From contig CAYXTO010000006.1 of assembly GCA_964468045.1 (NCBI GenBank), positions 62,001 through 126,000 on the forward strand: DNA of 64,000 bases, in the 5' to 3' direction. Positions 1 through 9,044 of the stretch are shown here, piece after piece. The DNA comes from JAWKXU01 sp964468045. GTDB lineage: Bacteria > Pseudomonadota > Alphaproteobacteria > Sphingomonadales > Sphingomonadaceae. The translations under genes were made by a program, and so were the position numbers. Positions within the stretch are counted from its first letter, which is position 1; every line of letters begins with the position of its first letter. Below the pieces are notes generated by a model. It was not told the origin of the DNA, searched no databases, and worked only from the letters and a program-made list of their open reading frames with translations.

Positions 1-1145
1 TCCAGGATCAGCCGGGTCAGCAGGTCCAGCCCGCCTTCGAGGAAGGCCGGATCCACTCCCCGCTCGAACCGGCCGCGCGCATCGGAGGTCAGCCCCAGCT
101 TGCGCCCGGTCATCCCGATCCGCTCCGGATCGAAATAGGCGATCTCCAGCAGCACGTCGGTGGTGCTTTCCGACACGCCGGAATGCTCCCCGCCCATGAT
201 CCCGGCAATGTCATGCACCCCGGCATCGTCCGCGATCACCGTCATCCCGCTGTCGAGCGTGTAAGTCTTCTCGTTGAGCGCCAGCACCTGCTCGCCATCC
301 CTGGCGCGGCGCGCCACGACCGCGCCGGTCAGCGTGGCGAGGTCATAGGCATGGGCCGGGCGACCGAGGCCGAGCATCAGGTAGTTGGTGATGTCCACCA
401 GCGCGGAGATCGGGCGCTGGCCCGCGCTGCGCAGGCGCTGCTGCATCCATTCCGGCGACGGGCCGTTCTTCACGCCGCGAATCACGCGGCTGTAGAAGGC
501 CGGGCAGCCTTCCGGATCGTCGGTGCGGACTTCCGTGGGGCAAGGGAAGCTGCCCGCGACAGGCTGGATGTCGAGCGGCTTGAGCGTGCCGAGGCCCGCC
601 GCCGCCAGATCGCGCGCGATGCCATAGACCCCCATGCAATCCGGGCGGTTCGGCGTGATCGCCACATCGAACACCGGGTCCGCCCCGCGATAATCCGCAA
701 AGGCGGTTCCAACCGGCGCGTCTTCCGGCAGTTCGATGATCCCGGCATGGTCGTCGCCCAGCTCGAGCTCGCGGCTGGAGCACATCATGCCGTTGGATTC
801 GACGCCGCGGATCGCGCTCTTGCGCAGTTCCATGCCATTGCCGGGCACGACCGCGCCCGGCAGGCCCAGCACGCCGACCAGCCCGGCGCGGGCATTGGGC
901 GCGCCGCACACCACCTGCAGCGAATCGCCGCCTTCGCCGGTATCCACAGTGAGCACCTGCAGCTTGTCCGCATCGGGATGCGGCCTTGCCGTGAGCACCC
1001 GGGCGATGCGAAAGCCGGCGAGCTTCTCGGCGGGATCCTCGATCCCTTCCACTTCGATGCCGATCGCGTTCAGCGTCGCGGAAATGCGCGCGGCATCCGC
1101 GTCCGTTTCGAGATAATCCTTCAGCCAGGAAAGCGAGAACTTCAT
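1..1145 (-). CDS. pheT: Phenylalanyl-tRNA synthetase beta subunit, C-terminus off the window
   Basis: Beta chain of the alpha2-beta2 enzyme that charges tRNA-Phe in the cytoplasm. About 381 residues are visible of a family length near 800. The N-terminus begins MKFSLSWLKDYLETDADA and is followed by the OB-fold tRNA-binding domain (RPHPDADKLQVL, about residues 52-63) and by B3/B4 editing-domain sequence (ITNYLMLGLGRPAHAYD). The ATG overlaps the pheS stop codon by four bases, so the two subunits are translationally coupled. The frame is open up to the left edge of the window and the gene continues beyond it. Confidence 0.96.
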   Translation of the reverse strand, partial: MKFSLSWLKDYLETDADAARISATLNAIGIEVEGIEDPAEKLAGFRIARVLTARPHPDADKLQVLTVDTGEGGDSLQVVCGAPNARAGLVGVLGLPGAVVPGNGMELRKSAIRGVESNGMMCSSRELELGDDHAGIIELPEDAPVGTAFADYRGADPVFDVAITPNRPDCMGVYGIARDLAAAGLGTLKPLDIQPVAGSFPCPTEVRTDDPEGCPAFYSRVIRGVKNGPSPEWMQQRLRSAGQRPISALVDITNYLMLGLGRPAHAYDLATLTGAVVARRARDGEQVLALNEKTYTLDSGMTVIADDAGVHDIAGIMGGEHSGVSESTTDVLLEIAYFDPERIGMTGRKLGLTSDARGRFERGVDPAFLEGGLDLLTRLIL

Positions 1146-2257
1146 GCGCGCGCTCCCCCGCCAGCGGCCCCGATCCCGCCCGAGATCGTGGGCTGGTCGA
1201 AAGCGGAGAAGCCGTAATGCCTCAGCCAGCGCACGTCGCCGTCGAAGAAGGCGCGCAGATCGTCCATCCCGTATTTGAGCATCGCCAGCCGGTCCACGCC
1301 GACACCGAAGGCGAAGCCCTGCCAGACATCGGGATCGAGCCCGCTCATCTCGATCACCCGCCGGTTGACCATGCCGCTGCCGAGCAGCTCCATCCAGCCG
1401 TGGCCGGGCGCATCGCCGCTGCCGCCCAGCACCCGCCTGCCGTTCTCGATGGCGAAGCCGACATCGACCTCGACCGAAGGCTCGGTGAACGGGAAGTAGG
1501 ACGGGCGCAGCCGCAGCACGATGTCCTCGCGCTCGAAGAAGGCCTTGAGGAAGGTCTCCAGCGTCCATTTGAGATGGCCGAGGTGAATGCCCTTGTCGAT
1601 CACCAGCCCTTCCACCTGATGGAACATCGGGGTGTGGGTGGCGTCGCTGTCGGAACGATAGACCCGGCCCGGCGCGATGATCCGCACCGGCGCGCCCTGG
1701 GCCTTCATCGTGCGCACCTGGACCGGGCTTGTGTGCGTCCTCAGCAGCATTCTGCCCCCGTTTGGTGCCATATCGGGGAAGTAGAACGTGTCGTGCATCG
1801 CCCGGGCGGGATGGCTTTCCGGCATGTTGAGCGCCGTGAAATTGTGCCAGTCATCCTCGATTTCCGGGCCGGTCGCCACGGAAAAGCCCAGATCGGCGAA
1901 GATTTCCGCCAGTTCGTCCATGACCTGGCCGATGGGATGCACCGAACCGCGGGGATTTTCCGGCGCAGGAAGCGACAGGTCCAGCCTTTCCGCCGCAAGC
2001 TTCGCATCGAGCGCGGCCTGCTCCAGCGCAGCCTTGCGTTCCGCCAGCGCGGATTGCACCTCCTCGCGCAGGGCATGGATTTTCGGGCCTTGCGCCTGCC
2101 GTTCCTCCGGGCTCATCGCGCCCAGGGTCTTCAGCAGAGCGCTGATCCAGCCTTGCTTGCCCAATGCCGCAACCCGCTGCGCTTCCAGAGCGTCCAGCGT
2201 TTCCGCGGCCGCGATCGCGGCAAGCGCCTCGGTCTTTTTCTGTTCAGGCTTTTCCAT
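1142..2257 (-). CDS. pheS: Phenylalanyl-tRNA synthetase alpha subunit
   Basis: Catalytic alpha chain of phenylalanyl-tRNA synthetase, 371 residues (family about 340-370). The N-terminal coiled-coil that grips tRNA-Phe covers roughly residues 1-95. Class II motif 2 is visible (GRVYRSDSDATHTPMFHQVE) and motif 3 lies in GFAFGVGVDRLAML near residue 320. The protein has a short Ala/Gly-rich tail after the usual C-terminus. It is followed immediately by pheT (ATGA overlap). The AraC-type gene upstream ends only 20 bases before the start, so pheST is probably transcribed from a promoter within or before that gene. Confidence 0.97.
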   Translation of the reverse strand: MEKPEQKKTEALAAIAAAETLDALEAQRVAALGKQGWISALLKTLGAMSPEERQAQGPKIHALREEVQSALAERKAALEQAALDAKLAAERLDLSLPAPENPRGSVHPIGQVMDELAEIFADLGFSVATGPEIEDDWHNFTALNMPESHPARAMHDTFYFPDMAPNGGRMLLRTHTSPVQVRTMKAQGAPVRIIAPGRVYRSDSDATHTPMFHQVEGLVIDKGIHLGHLKWTLETFLKAFFEREDIVLRLRPSYFPFTEPSVEVDVGFAIENGRRVLGGSGDAPGHGWMELLGSGMVNRRVIEMSGLDPDVWQGFAFGVGVDRLAMLKYGMDDLRAFFDGDVRWLRHYGFSAFDQPTISGGIGAAGGGARA

Positions 2258-2277
2258 GGGCTTAGGCCGCTAACGTT

Positions 2278-3189
2278 TTATTCCGGCGAAGCAAGCCCGG
2301 AGGATGTTTGCGGCCCGGGATTGTCCAGGGTCTGCGCGGCCGCGCCCCAGATCCGGGCCCGCTCCTGCATGAAGGCGCCAAGCACCGGATGGTCGAGCGC
2401 GGCATATTCGCTGGGCGTCATGCCCATGAAGGACCGGAAATCCCGCACGAAATGCGCCTGATCGTGATACAGCCCATCGATCGCCCGGGTCCAGCTGGTC
2501 GACGGTTCCAGCATGAAGCCGACCAGGCTGCGGATGAAGCGCTGGCGCCGCAGCAACAGCCTGGGCGGGAAGCCGAAATAGCGCCCGCAGACCCGCTCCA
2601 GCGTGCGTTGCCCCAGTCCGGATCGCGCCGCGAATTCCGCCACCGTGCTGATGGCCGGGTCCACCAGAGCGAGCTGGACCGCGCGAATCCGCTCCTCGTC
2701 GGGAACGAGCCGGGCATTCTTCGCCCGCAGAAAGGCCATGATCCGGGCATATTCCGCCTCGTCGTCCGGGTCATTCTCGAGCAGGCCGCGAAACAACGCG
2801 GAAAAACCGCCAAAGGCCGCATGGGTATCGCCATCCACCACCAGATTGGCGACGTCTTTTGCGGGCGAGCCGATGAACTTGGCCCACCCGAGCGGAAACA
2901 AGCCGATCCCCCAGATCCGGGTCGTCCCCAGCTCGAAGCGGGTGGGAATGGAGCTGGGGCCGGTGCATACGAAGGGAGCATTGCTCAGGCGCGAGCCGTT
3001 CGACAGCTCCGCGTCGGGCATGTCCCCGCGAAAAAGCCGGACATTTCCCCATTCCGGCAGGAGATGATCGACCACCCGCCCACCGTCACGGACCCTGATT
3101 TCGGCCCGATAGAAGCTGGCGAACAGGCCATCATATTCAGGAGGCGGCCTGAAGAAACGAACATCGATGTCACAGTGATTTTTCGGCAC
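2278..3189 (-). CDS. AraC-family transcriptional regulator
   Basis: A 303-residue predicted DNA-binding regulator. The last about 100 residues form the double helix-turn-helix of the AraC/XylS family (FAARSGLGQRTLERVCGRYF, then a second helix pair ending FRSFMGMTPSEYAAL). The N-terminal about 190 residues would be the ligand or dimerisation domain; the effector cannot be read from sequence. The start is GTG. It lies between the rplT terminator and pheS, 20 bases before pheS and on the same strand, a place where rplT-pheS are adjacent in many bacteria. It might control itself and pheST, or simply be a passenger. Confidence 0.9.
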   Translation of the reverse strand: MPKNHCDIDVRFFRPPPEYDGLFASFYRAEIRVRDGGRVVDHLLPEWGNVRLFRGDMPDAELSNGSRLSNAPFVCTGPSSIPTRFELGTTRIWGIGLFPLGWAKFIGSPAKDVANLVVDGDTHAAFGGFSALFRGLLENDPDDEAEYARIMAFLRAKNARLVPDEERIRAVQLALVDPAISTVAEFAARSGLGQRTLERVCGRYFGFPPRLLLRRQRFIRSLVGFMLEPSTSWTRAIDGLYHDQAHFVRDFRSFMGMTPSEYAALDHPVLGAFMQERARIWGAAAQTLDNPGPQTSSGLASPE

Positions 3190-3346
3190 TTGCGACCCCG
3201 CCCCCTAGGGAAGCCCTGCCCAAGCCCGCGCCGTCAACGGCCGCGAGGCTTCGTTCTCAGGTTCCGTCTGCGACCATGCAATATGGCCTAAAGACGCCCT
3301 TCCCCCGATTCTTCAAGTATGTAATCGCACCGAAACCGTGGCATTC

Positions 3347-3381
3347 CAAAAAGAAAAGCGCGGACACATGGCCCGCGCTTT
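3347..3381 (-). terminator. Rho-independent terminator of rpmI-rplT
   Basis: On the minus strand a 9-base-pair stem (AAAGCGCGG with CCGCGCTTT) around a 9-base loop is followed by TCTTTTT. It starts about 26 bases after the rplT stop codon. It separates the ribosomal-protein operon from the AraC-pheST run. Confidence 0.88.
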
Positions 3382-3407
3382 CCGTGATTTCGCAATTTTC
3401 GAGCCTC

Positions 3408-3770
3408 TCAGGCGACGGGCAGTGCCTTCTTGGCCTGGGCAATGATCGCAGTGAAGGCGGCACCTTCGTTCATCGCCAGATCCGCCATCACCTTCCGGTC
3501 AAGCTCGATTCCGGCGAGCTTGGCGCCATGGATGAACTGCGAATAGGTCAGGCCTTCGGCGCGCACGGCGGCGTTGATCCGCTGGATCCAGAGCGCGCGG
3601 AAGCTGCGCTTCTTCACCTTGCGATCGCGATAGGCATACTGGCCGGCCTTTTCGACCGCCTGACGGGCAACGCGGATGGTATTCTTGCGACGGCCGCGAT
3701 AGCCCTTCGCCTGATCCAGAAGCCGCTTGTGCTTGGCGCGTGTTGTCACGCCGCGTTTGATACGGGGCAT
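3408..3770 (-). CDS. rplT: 50S ribosomal protein L20
   Basis: Large-subunit ribosomal protein that binds 23S rRNA and is needed early in 50S assembly. It has the full family length of 120 residues. The basic N-terminus MPRIKRGVTTRAKHKRLLD, the KGYRGRRKNTIRVA segment and the FIHGAKLAGIELDRK motif are all typical. It is encoded 17 bases after rpmI as a two-gene operon and is followed by a strong terminator. Confidence 0.98.
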   Translation of the reverse strand: MPRIKRGVTTRAKHKRLLDQAKGYRGRRKNTIRVARQAVEKAGQYAYRDRKVKKRSFRALWIQRINAAVRAEGLTYSQFIHGAKLAGIELDRKVMADLAMNEGAAFTAIIAQAKKALPVA

Positions 3771-3787
3771 TGGCTAGTACTCCTGTC

Positions 3788-3991
3788 TCAGTTGAGGCCG
3801 TAAGGGGCCCACTTCTTGATCACCTTCGCATCGGCGTCGGAGATCACGTCGGTCCCGCGGTTCTGGCGGATATACTTGCCGTTATGGCTGATCAGGCGGT
3901 GGCGCTTGCCGGCCACGCCGTGCTTCACCTTGCCGGTCGCGGTGAGCTTGAAGCGTTTCTTCACACCGCTCTTGGTCTTGAGCTTGGGCAT
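3788..3991 (-). CDS. rpmI: 50S ribosomal protein L35
   Basis: Small basic ribosomal protein of 67 residues, MPKLKTKSGVKKRFKLT onward, with the typical KHGVAGKRHRLISH core. The start was placed at the ATG preceded by GGAGACGAAA, a good ribosome-binding site. An in-frame extension upstream (MSLIEETK) is not conserved in the family. It is the first gene of rpmI-rplT. Confidence 0.97.
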   Translation of the reverse strand: MPKLKTKSGVKKRFKLTATGKVKHGVAGKRHRLISHNGKYIRQNRGTDVISDADAKVIKKWAPYGLN

Positions 3992-4301
3992 TTTCGTCTC
4001 CTCGATCAGGGACACGTCCGGCCAGCCCTGGCAGCCCTTTCAGCCAGGCCAGCCGTCGAAATCACGAGAAACCGTGAATCACGCGTCTGTGAAGGGGGCG
4101 CCTTTAGGCCGGGAGGGCGGAAAAGGCAAGGGCCTCACGCTTCATAGGGGCGCAGCCCCGTTTCCGCCAGGAAGCGCGCGAAATCCCTGTGCCGGATCGG
4201 CAGCATCGTGCCGTAAAGGAAAATATGCCCGGCCATGACTGCGATCTTGCCAAGCGGCGCGCCAGGCGCAAGGGCAGTTCCACAACAGAAAGGATGACCC
4301 G

Positions 4302-4592
4302 ATGGGAATCGCAAGGACATACACCCTGACTGCGGCGCAAGGCCTGGAAGGCCAGCTCGAAGGCGCGCTGCGCGATCTGGCCGGGGCGCTGGCGAAGGCC
4401 GACGGTTCGGAAGGCACCCTGACCCTGCGCAGCCAAGCCGCGCCGAACGAGTACCGCTTCCTCGAATTGTGGCGCGACGACGATGCCCGCAAGGCGGCGG
4501 GGCAGACGGTCGACAAGGCGATCATGCAGGCCCTGATGGGCGCGCTCGACGGCAAGCCCGGCACCGAGGATTTCGACCGGCTGGGCGGCTGA
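4302..4592 (+). CDS. Antibiotic-biosynthesis-monooxygenase-like small protein
   Basis: A 96-residue protein that fits the dimeric alpha/beta-barrel ABM (putative quinol monooxygenase) family. The N-terminal beta-strand (ARTYTLTAAQG), the helix with EGQLEGALRDLAGAL, the LRSQAAPNEYRFLELW segment and the late helix are laid out as in that family. No catalytic residues can be assigned with confidence and the substrate is unknown. AAAGGATGACCCG before the ATG supports the start. It stands alone and converges with the phosphatase gene downstream. Confidence 0.7.
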   Translation: MGIARTYTLTAAQGLEGQLEGALRDLAGALAKADGSEGTLTLRSQAAPNEYRFLELWRDDDARKAAGQTVDKAIMQALMGALDGKPGTEDFDRLGG

Positions 4593-4611
4593 TCCATCGA
4601 CCGGCCCGCGG

Positions 4612-5412
4612 TCAATGGCCGCAGGCCAGCGCCTCCACCACATCCTCCAGCCGGGCTGGATCGCCCAGCGCCAGCACATGGCCGTCGGAAGCGGCGTGGA
4701 GCGGTTCCCCGTTCCAGTCGCACATCGTGCCGCCGGCCCCTTCCACGACCGGGACCAGCGCGGCCCAGTCATGCAGCTGGAGGCCCGCCTCGCACACCAG
4801 ATCGATCTGCCCGCTGGCCAGCATGGCGTAATTGTAGCAATCGCCGCCCATCACCATCCGGCGGTGATCGGTCCGGGCGGCCAGCGCCATGAAATGGCCG
4901 CCGTCGTGATCGTCGAAATAATGCGGCCCGGTGGTGGCGAGCGTGGCGTCGGCGAGGCTGGGGCAAGGGCGACAGCGCGCAACTTGGCCATTGAGCGTCG
5001 TGGCCCTGCCGGTCACACCCAGCCAGCGTTCCCGCAGGATGGGCTGGTCGATCACGCCCAGCACCGGCCAGCCATCGACCACCAGCGCGATCAGCGTACC
5101 GAAGATCGGGCGGCCCGCCAGGAAACCGGCCGTCCCGTCGATCGGATCGAGCACCCACTGGCGGCTCGCCCCGGCATTGCGACTGCCGAACTCCTCGCCG
5201 ATGATCCCATCATCCGGCCGCTCGGCCGCCAGGATCCCGCGCATCGCCTCTTCCGCCGCGCGATCGGCGACGGTGACCGGCGTGGCATCGCCCTTCCGCT
5301 CGGTATCCAGGCCCTGCCGGAACCATGGCCGGATCGTCTCCCCGGCCGCGTCGGCCAGGCGTTGGGCCAGGGCGATGTCGGAATCGAGCTTCAAGCCCCG
5401 GGCGCCCGTCAA
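4612..5412 (-). CDS. Inositol monophosphatase family phosphatase (histidinol-phosphatase-like)
   Basis: A Mg2+-dependent phosphatase of the IMPase superfamily, 266 residues. Metal-binding motifs are present: GEEFG near residue 73, WVLDPIDGTAGF near 87 and LQLHDWAALVPVVEGAGG near 210. Its length and motif spacing resemble HisN-type histidinol-phosphate phosphatases, but inositol-1-phosphate or another sugar phosphate is possible. The first codon is TTG, overlapping the prs stop by four bases (TTGA), so it is likely co-translated with prs. Histidine synthesis starts from PRPP, which fits a HisN role, but this is inference. Confidence 0.82.
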   Translation of the reverse strand: MTGARGLKLDSDIALAQRLADAAGETIRPWFRQGLDTERKGDATPVTVADRAAEEAMRGILAAERPDDGIIGEEFGSRNAGASRQWVLDPIDGTAGFLAGRPIFGTLIALVVDGWPVLGVIDQPILRERWLGVTGRATTLNGQVARCRPCPSLADATLATTGPHYFDDHDGGHFMALAARTDHRRMVMGGDCYNYAMLASGQIDLVCEAGLQLHDWAALVPVVEGAGGTMCDWNGEPLHAASDGHVLALGDPARLEDVVEALACGH

Positions 5413-6344
5413 TCGAACAGGCTCGAGACCGAGCTTTCGTCAGCAATGCGGCGGATCGCTTCCCCGATCAGCGTGGCGATCGAGAGGATTCTGATGCAGC
5501 TGCTGTCCTTGGCGGCATCGGTGGCGAGAATGGTGTCGGTGATCACCAGTTCCTTGAGCGCCGAATTGTTCACCTTCTGCACCGCCCCGCCCGACAGCAC
5601 GCCATGCGTGATATAGGCGGCGACACTGGCCGCCCCGGAATCGAGCAGGGCCTGCGCCGCGTTGCACAGCGTGCCGCCCGAATCGACGATATCGTCGATC
5701 AGGATGCAATGCCGCCCCTGCACGTCGCCGATGATGTTCATGACCTCGGATTCGCCGGGGCGTTCCCGCCGCTTGTCGACAATGGCGAGCGGCGCGTTGT
5801 CGAGCCGCTTGGCAAGGGCGCGGGCGCGCACCACGCCGCCCACGTCGGGCGAAACCACGGTCAGCGCCTGCCCGCCGTAGCGCGCCTGGATATCGGCGGC
5901 CATCGCCGGGGCGGCGTAGAGATTGTCGGTCGGAATATCGAAGAAGCCCTGGATCTGGCCCGCGTGCAGATCGACGGCCAGCACGCGGTCCGCCCCCGCC
6001 GTGGTGATCAGGTTCGCGACCAGCTTGGCGGAAATGGGCGTGCGAGGGCCCGGCTTGCGATCCTGCCGGGCATAGCCGAAATAGGGGATCACCGCCGTGA
6101 TCCGCTTGGCCGAGGCGCGCTTGAGCGCATCGATGCCGATCAGCAGCTCCATCAGGTGGTCATTGGCCGGAAAGCTGGTGGACTGCACCAGGAAGACATC
6201 CTCGCCGCGGACGTTCTCGTGGATCTCCACGAAGATTTCCTCGTCGGCGAAGCGGCGCACGCTCGCGTCCGTCAGCGGAAGCTCGAGATAACCGGCGATA
6301 GCCCGGGCGAGCGGCAGGTTGGAATTGCCGGCCATTATCTTCAT
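5409..6344 (-). CDS. prs: Ribose-phosphate pyrophosphokinase (PRPP synthetase)
   Basis: Makes PRPP from ribose-5-phosphate and ATP in the cytoplasm, feeding purine, pyrimidine, histidine and NAD synthesis. The 311-residue length is standard. The PRPP-binding loop ILIDDIVDSGGTL (near residue 218), the catalytic flexible-loop region (ARQDRKPGPRTPISAK, near 93) and DLHAGQIQGFFDIP are all present. The start was set at MKIMAGNSN; an upstream ATG would add 15 unconserved residues. It overlaps the phosphatase gene downstream. Confidence 0.97.
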   Translation of the reverse strand: MKIMAGNSNLPLARAIAGYLELPLTDASVRRFADEEIFVEIHENVRGEDVFLVQSTSFPANDHLMELLIGIDALKRASAKRITAVIPYFGYARQDRKPGPRTPISAKLVANLITTAGADRVLAVDLHAGQIQGFFDIPTDNLYAAPAMAADIQARYGGQALTVVSPDVGGVVRARALAKRLDNAPLAIVDKRRERPGESEVMNIIGDVQGRHCILIDDIVDSGGTLCNAAQALLDSGAASVAAYITHGVLSGGAVQKVNNSALKELVITDTILATDAAKDSSCIRILSIATLIGEAIRRIADESSVSSLFD

Positions 6345-6481
6345 CGCGCAGATGCCCCTTCTTTGTTCTTGTGCTTTTGATGATGCCATGCCGATGGGAA
6401 TCGGGCTTCCGGCTCTAGTCGAGCCGAAGCCGATTGCAACCTGCGGCGCCCCGGGCGGGTGAATTTATCCGCCCCGGCGTG

Positions 6482-7468
6482 TCAATCGGTGCGATGTTCC
6501 CCGCGCACCCAGCGGACCGTTCCCGAACTGGCGCGCATGACCACGCTCTCCGTCGTCATCCTGCCCCCCTTCAGGCGCTTGACGCCTTGCAGCAGCGAAC
6601 CGTCGGTCACCCCGGTCGCCGCGAAGATGCAGTCGCCCTTGGCGAGGTCTTCCAGCTTGTAGACCCGGTTGAGATCCTCGATGCCCCATTTGCGGGCGCG
6701 GGCCCGCTCGTCCTCGTTGCGGAACAGGAGGCGGCCGTTGAACTGCCCGCCGACGCAGCGCAGCGCCGCCGCGGCCAGCACGCCTTCGGGCGCGCCGCCC
6801 GATCCCATGTACATGTCGATGGTGGTGTCCGGATCGGTGGTGGCGATGACGCCCGCCACGTCGCCATCGGGAATGAGCTGGATCCCGCAACCGATCTTGC
6901 GCAGCTCCGCGATCAGCTCGGCATGGCGCGGCCGATCGAGCACGCAGACGATGATTTCATCCGGCTTCACGCCCTTGGCGGCGGCCACCGCCTCCACATT
7001 CTCCCGCACGCTCCGGTCGAGATCGATCACGCCTTCGGGATAGCCCGGCCCGACCGCCAGCTTGTCCATATAGACGTCGGGCGCGTTGAGCAGGCATCCT
7101 TCCTCGGCCGCAGCGAGCACGGCCAGGGCATTCGGCCCCGCCTTGGCGGTGATGGTAGTGCCCTCCAGCGGATCGAGCGCGATATCGATCCGCGGCCCCC
7201 GGTCGGGCGCCCCGCCGACCTTCTCGCCGATGTAGAGCATCGGCGCCTCGTCGCGCTCACCCTCGCCGATCACCACGGTGCCGTCGATATACAGCCCGTC
7301 GAACGCCCGGCGCATCGCTTCGACCGCGGCGGCATCGGCCGCTTTCTCGTCCCCGCGCCCGATCAGCTTCGACGCGGCGATCGCGGCCGCTTCGGTGACA
7401 CGGACCATTTCCAGGACGAGGACGCGATCGAGGACGTGGCTGGCGGGCGTGACATTCTGTTGCGGCAT
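6482..7468 (-). CDS. glpX: Class II fructose-1,6-bisphosphatase
   Basis: Hydrolyses fructose-1,6-bisphosphate to fructose-6-phosphate in gluconeogenesis. The 328 residues are of typical GlpX length. The motif GEGERDEAPMLYIGE near residue 70 and the metal/phosphate site DPLEGTT near residue 100 are intact, as is GSGGAPEGVLAAAALRC near 215. It lies 70 bases after hom on the same strand, and a perfect 8-base-pair hairpin sits in the gap. The pair hom-glpX is likely one transcript with possible processing between them. Confidence 0.96.
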   Translation of the reverse strand: MPQQNVTPASHVLDRVLVLEMVRVTEAAAIAASKLIGRGDEKAADAAAVEAMRRAFDGLYIDGTVVIGEGERDEAPMLYIGEKVGGAPDRGPRIDIALDPLEGTTITAKAGPNALAVLAAAEEGCLLNAPDVYMDKLAVGPGYPEGVIDLDRSVRENVEAVAAAKGVKPDEIIVCVLDRPRHAELIAELRKIGCGIQLIPDGDVAGVIATTDPDTTIDMYMGSGGAPEGVLAAAALRCVGGQFNGRLLFRNEDERARARKWGIEDLNRVYKLEDLAKGDCIFAATGVTDGSLLQGVKRLKGGRMTTESVVMRASSGTVRWVRGEHRTD

Positions 7469-7497
7469 AGGTTCCTAATCCGGCTGGCTGTGGGGAT

Positions 7498-7526
7498 GCC
7501 CCCTGGGTGCGCGTCACTCAGGGGGC
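7498..7526 (-). other. Stem-loop between hom and glpX
   Basis: GCCCCCTG and CAGGGGGC form a perfect 8-base-pair stem around a 13-base loop in the 70-base gap between the two genes. There is no following T-run in either direction. An mRNA-processing or stabilising structure is more likely than a terminator. Confidence 0.5.
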
Positions 7527-7538
7527 GAAGTAGCACCT

Positions 7539-8864
7539 TTATGTTGCAAGCAATTGCATGACCAGTGGCGAGGCCGTGAGACTGGGCGAATTTTCCAGCA
7601 GGCGGAGCGCCTCCGCCACGCCGCTTTCCGGGCCGTCATGGGTGACGATGGCGACCAGCACCTCGCCGCCTTCCTCCTGCCGCCCCTTCTGGATCATGCT
7701 CTCGATCGAAACGCCGGCATCGCGCATGGCCGCGGTGATCTCGGCCAGCACGCCCGGGCGATCCGTCACCGCGAAGCGGATGTAGCGGCGGCCGGTGCGA
7801 TGGCCCGATTCGGCGGGCGTCAGCGCCTTGAGATCGGCCACCGGCATGGAGAATGGCGGGTCGATCTCGCCCTCGCTTTCCCACAGCCGGGCGATATCGA
7901 TAAGATCCGCCACCACCGCGCTCGCGGTGGGGCCATCGCCGGCGCCGGCGCCCTGGAACAGCAGCCGCCCGGCGAAATTGCCTTCCGCCACCACCGCATT
8001 GGTCGCGCCGTCCACATGCGCCAGGGGATGGCCTTCGGGCACGAGATAGGGCTGGACCCGCTGGAACAGGCAGACGGTTCCGTCAGCGGAGATATCCGGT
8101 TCGGCCATGCCGATCAGGCGGATGACATAGCCCAGCGTTTCCGCCTGGGCGATGTCCGCGGCGCGCAGGGCCGAGATGCCGGTCGTATCGACATGCGCGA
8201 AATCGAGCTTCGCGCCGAAGGCAATCGCCGCCAGGATCGCCAGCTTGTGCGCGGCATCGATCCCTTCGATATCGAAGGTCGGATCGGCCTCGGCGTAGCC
8301 CAGCGCCTGCGCTTCCGCCAGCACATCCGCGAAATCGCGGCCGGTATCCTCCATGGTGGAGAGGATGTAATTGCAGGTGCCGTTGAGAATGCCGTAGATG
8401 CGCTCGATCACATTGGCCGCGGCGCCTTCGCGCAGACCCTTGATGACCGGGATGCCTCCCGCCACCGCCGCCTCGAATTTCAGCGGAACGCCCGCTTCCT
8501 CGGCCGCCTGGGCCAGTGCGAGCCCGTGATGGGCGATCATGGCCTTGTTGGCGGTGACCAGCGCCTTGCCTTCGCCGATGGCGTTGCGGGCGAGGGTCAG
8601 GGCCGGCCCGTCCGAACCCCCGACAAGCTCGACCACCACATCGACATCCGGGCGCGCGGCCATGGCGGTCATGTCGTCTTCCCAGGCAAAGCCGGAGAGA
8701 TCGACGCCCCGGTCCTTGGTGCGGTCGCGGGCGCTGACCGCCACGATGCGGATATCCCGCCCCGCCCGGCGCGTGATCAGTTCGCGATTGACTTCCAGCA
8801 AGCGGATGACGCCCGCGCCGACGGTCCCAAGCCCAGCCAGCGCAATACGAAGCGGTTCGGCCAT
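7539..8864 (-). CDS. hom: Homoserine dehydrogenase
   Basis: NAD(P)-dependent reduction of aspartate semialdehyde to homoserine, in threonine, isoleucine and methionine synthesis. The 441 residues contain the Rossmann motif AGLGTVGAGVI near residue 10, the catalytic domain with GILNGTCNYIL near 187 and a C-terminal ACT domain (AVTDRPGVLAEITAAM, near 360) for feedback control by threonine. AAGGGGGC precedes the ATG. The promoter region upstream contains one copy of the structured 71-base repeat. Confidence 0.96.
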   Translation of the reverse strand: MAEPLRIALAGLGTVGAGVIRLLEVNRELITRRAGRDIRIVAVSARDRTKDRGVDLSGFAWEDDMTAMAARPDVDVVVELVGGSDGPALTLARNAIGEGKALVTANKAMIAHHGLALAQAAEEAGVPLKFEAAVAGGIPVIKGLREGAAANVIERIYGILNGTCNYILSTMEDTGRDFADVLAEAQALGYAEADPTFDIEGIDAAHKLAILAAIAFGAKLDFAHVDTTGISALRAADIAQAETLGYVIRLIGMAEPDISADGTVCLFQRVQPYLVPEGHPLAHVDGATNAVVAEGNFAGRLLFQGAGAGDGPTASAVVADLIDIARLWESEGEIDPPFSMPVADLKALTPAESGHRTGRRYIRFAVTDRPGVLAEITAAMRDAGVSIESMIQKGRQEEGGEVLVAIVTHDGPESGVAEALRLLENSPSLTASPLVMQLLAT

Positions 8865-8973
8865 TCATGCCCCCTTTCGCGGCGGCGCACTAAGCTATCG
8901 AGCCGCGAAAGGCCATAGCGCAATGATCCGGATGGCGGCCAGCCTCGTTCCGGCGCCGGTTGAACCGGAGCGA

Positions 8974-9044
8974 GCCTGGAATTTACCTGTTTCCCGTGAT
9001 TTTCCGGGTCAGCAAGTGATCCCCTTGCTTCGAAATCACTCTAA
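8974..9044 (-). repeat. Structured intergenic repeat, copy 1
   Basis: A 71-base element nearly identical to 18019-18090 (about nine differences including short gaps). Read on the minus strand it begins TTAGAGTGATTTCGAAGCAA, so its first bases provide the TAG stop of the preceding secreted-protein gene. It folds as nested hairpins: outer GTGATTT / AAATCAC and inner AGCAAG / CTTGCT. It has the features of a REP-like palindromic element, not a simple terminator, since no T-run follows. Confidence 0.8.

Noticed and set aside
4135..4236. Minus-strand 33-codon frame beginning MAGHIFLYGTMLP, faintly like a gamma-glutamylcyclotransferase start
   Set aside because: Too short, no good ribosome-binding site, and only a few residues resemble the family; possibly a remnant but not supportable as a gene.
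6448..6481. GC-rich inverted sequence (CCGGGCGG and CCGCCCCGG) after glpX
   Set aside because: The stem has a bulge and no following T-run on the minus strand, so a terminator cannot be supported.
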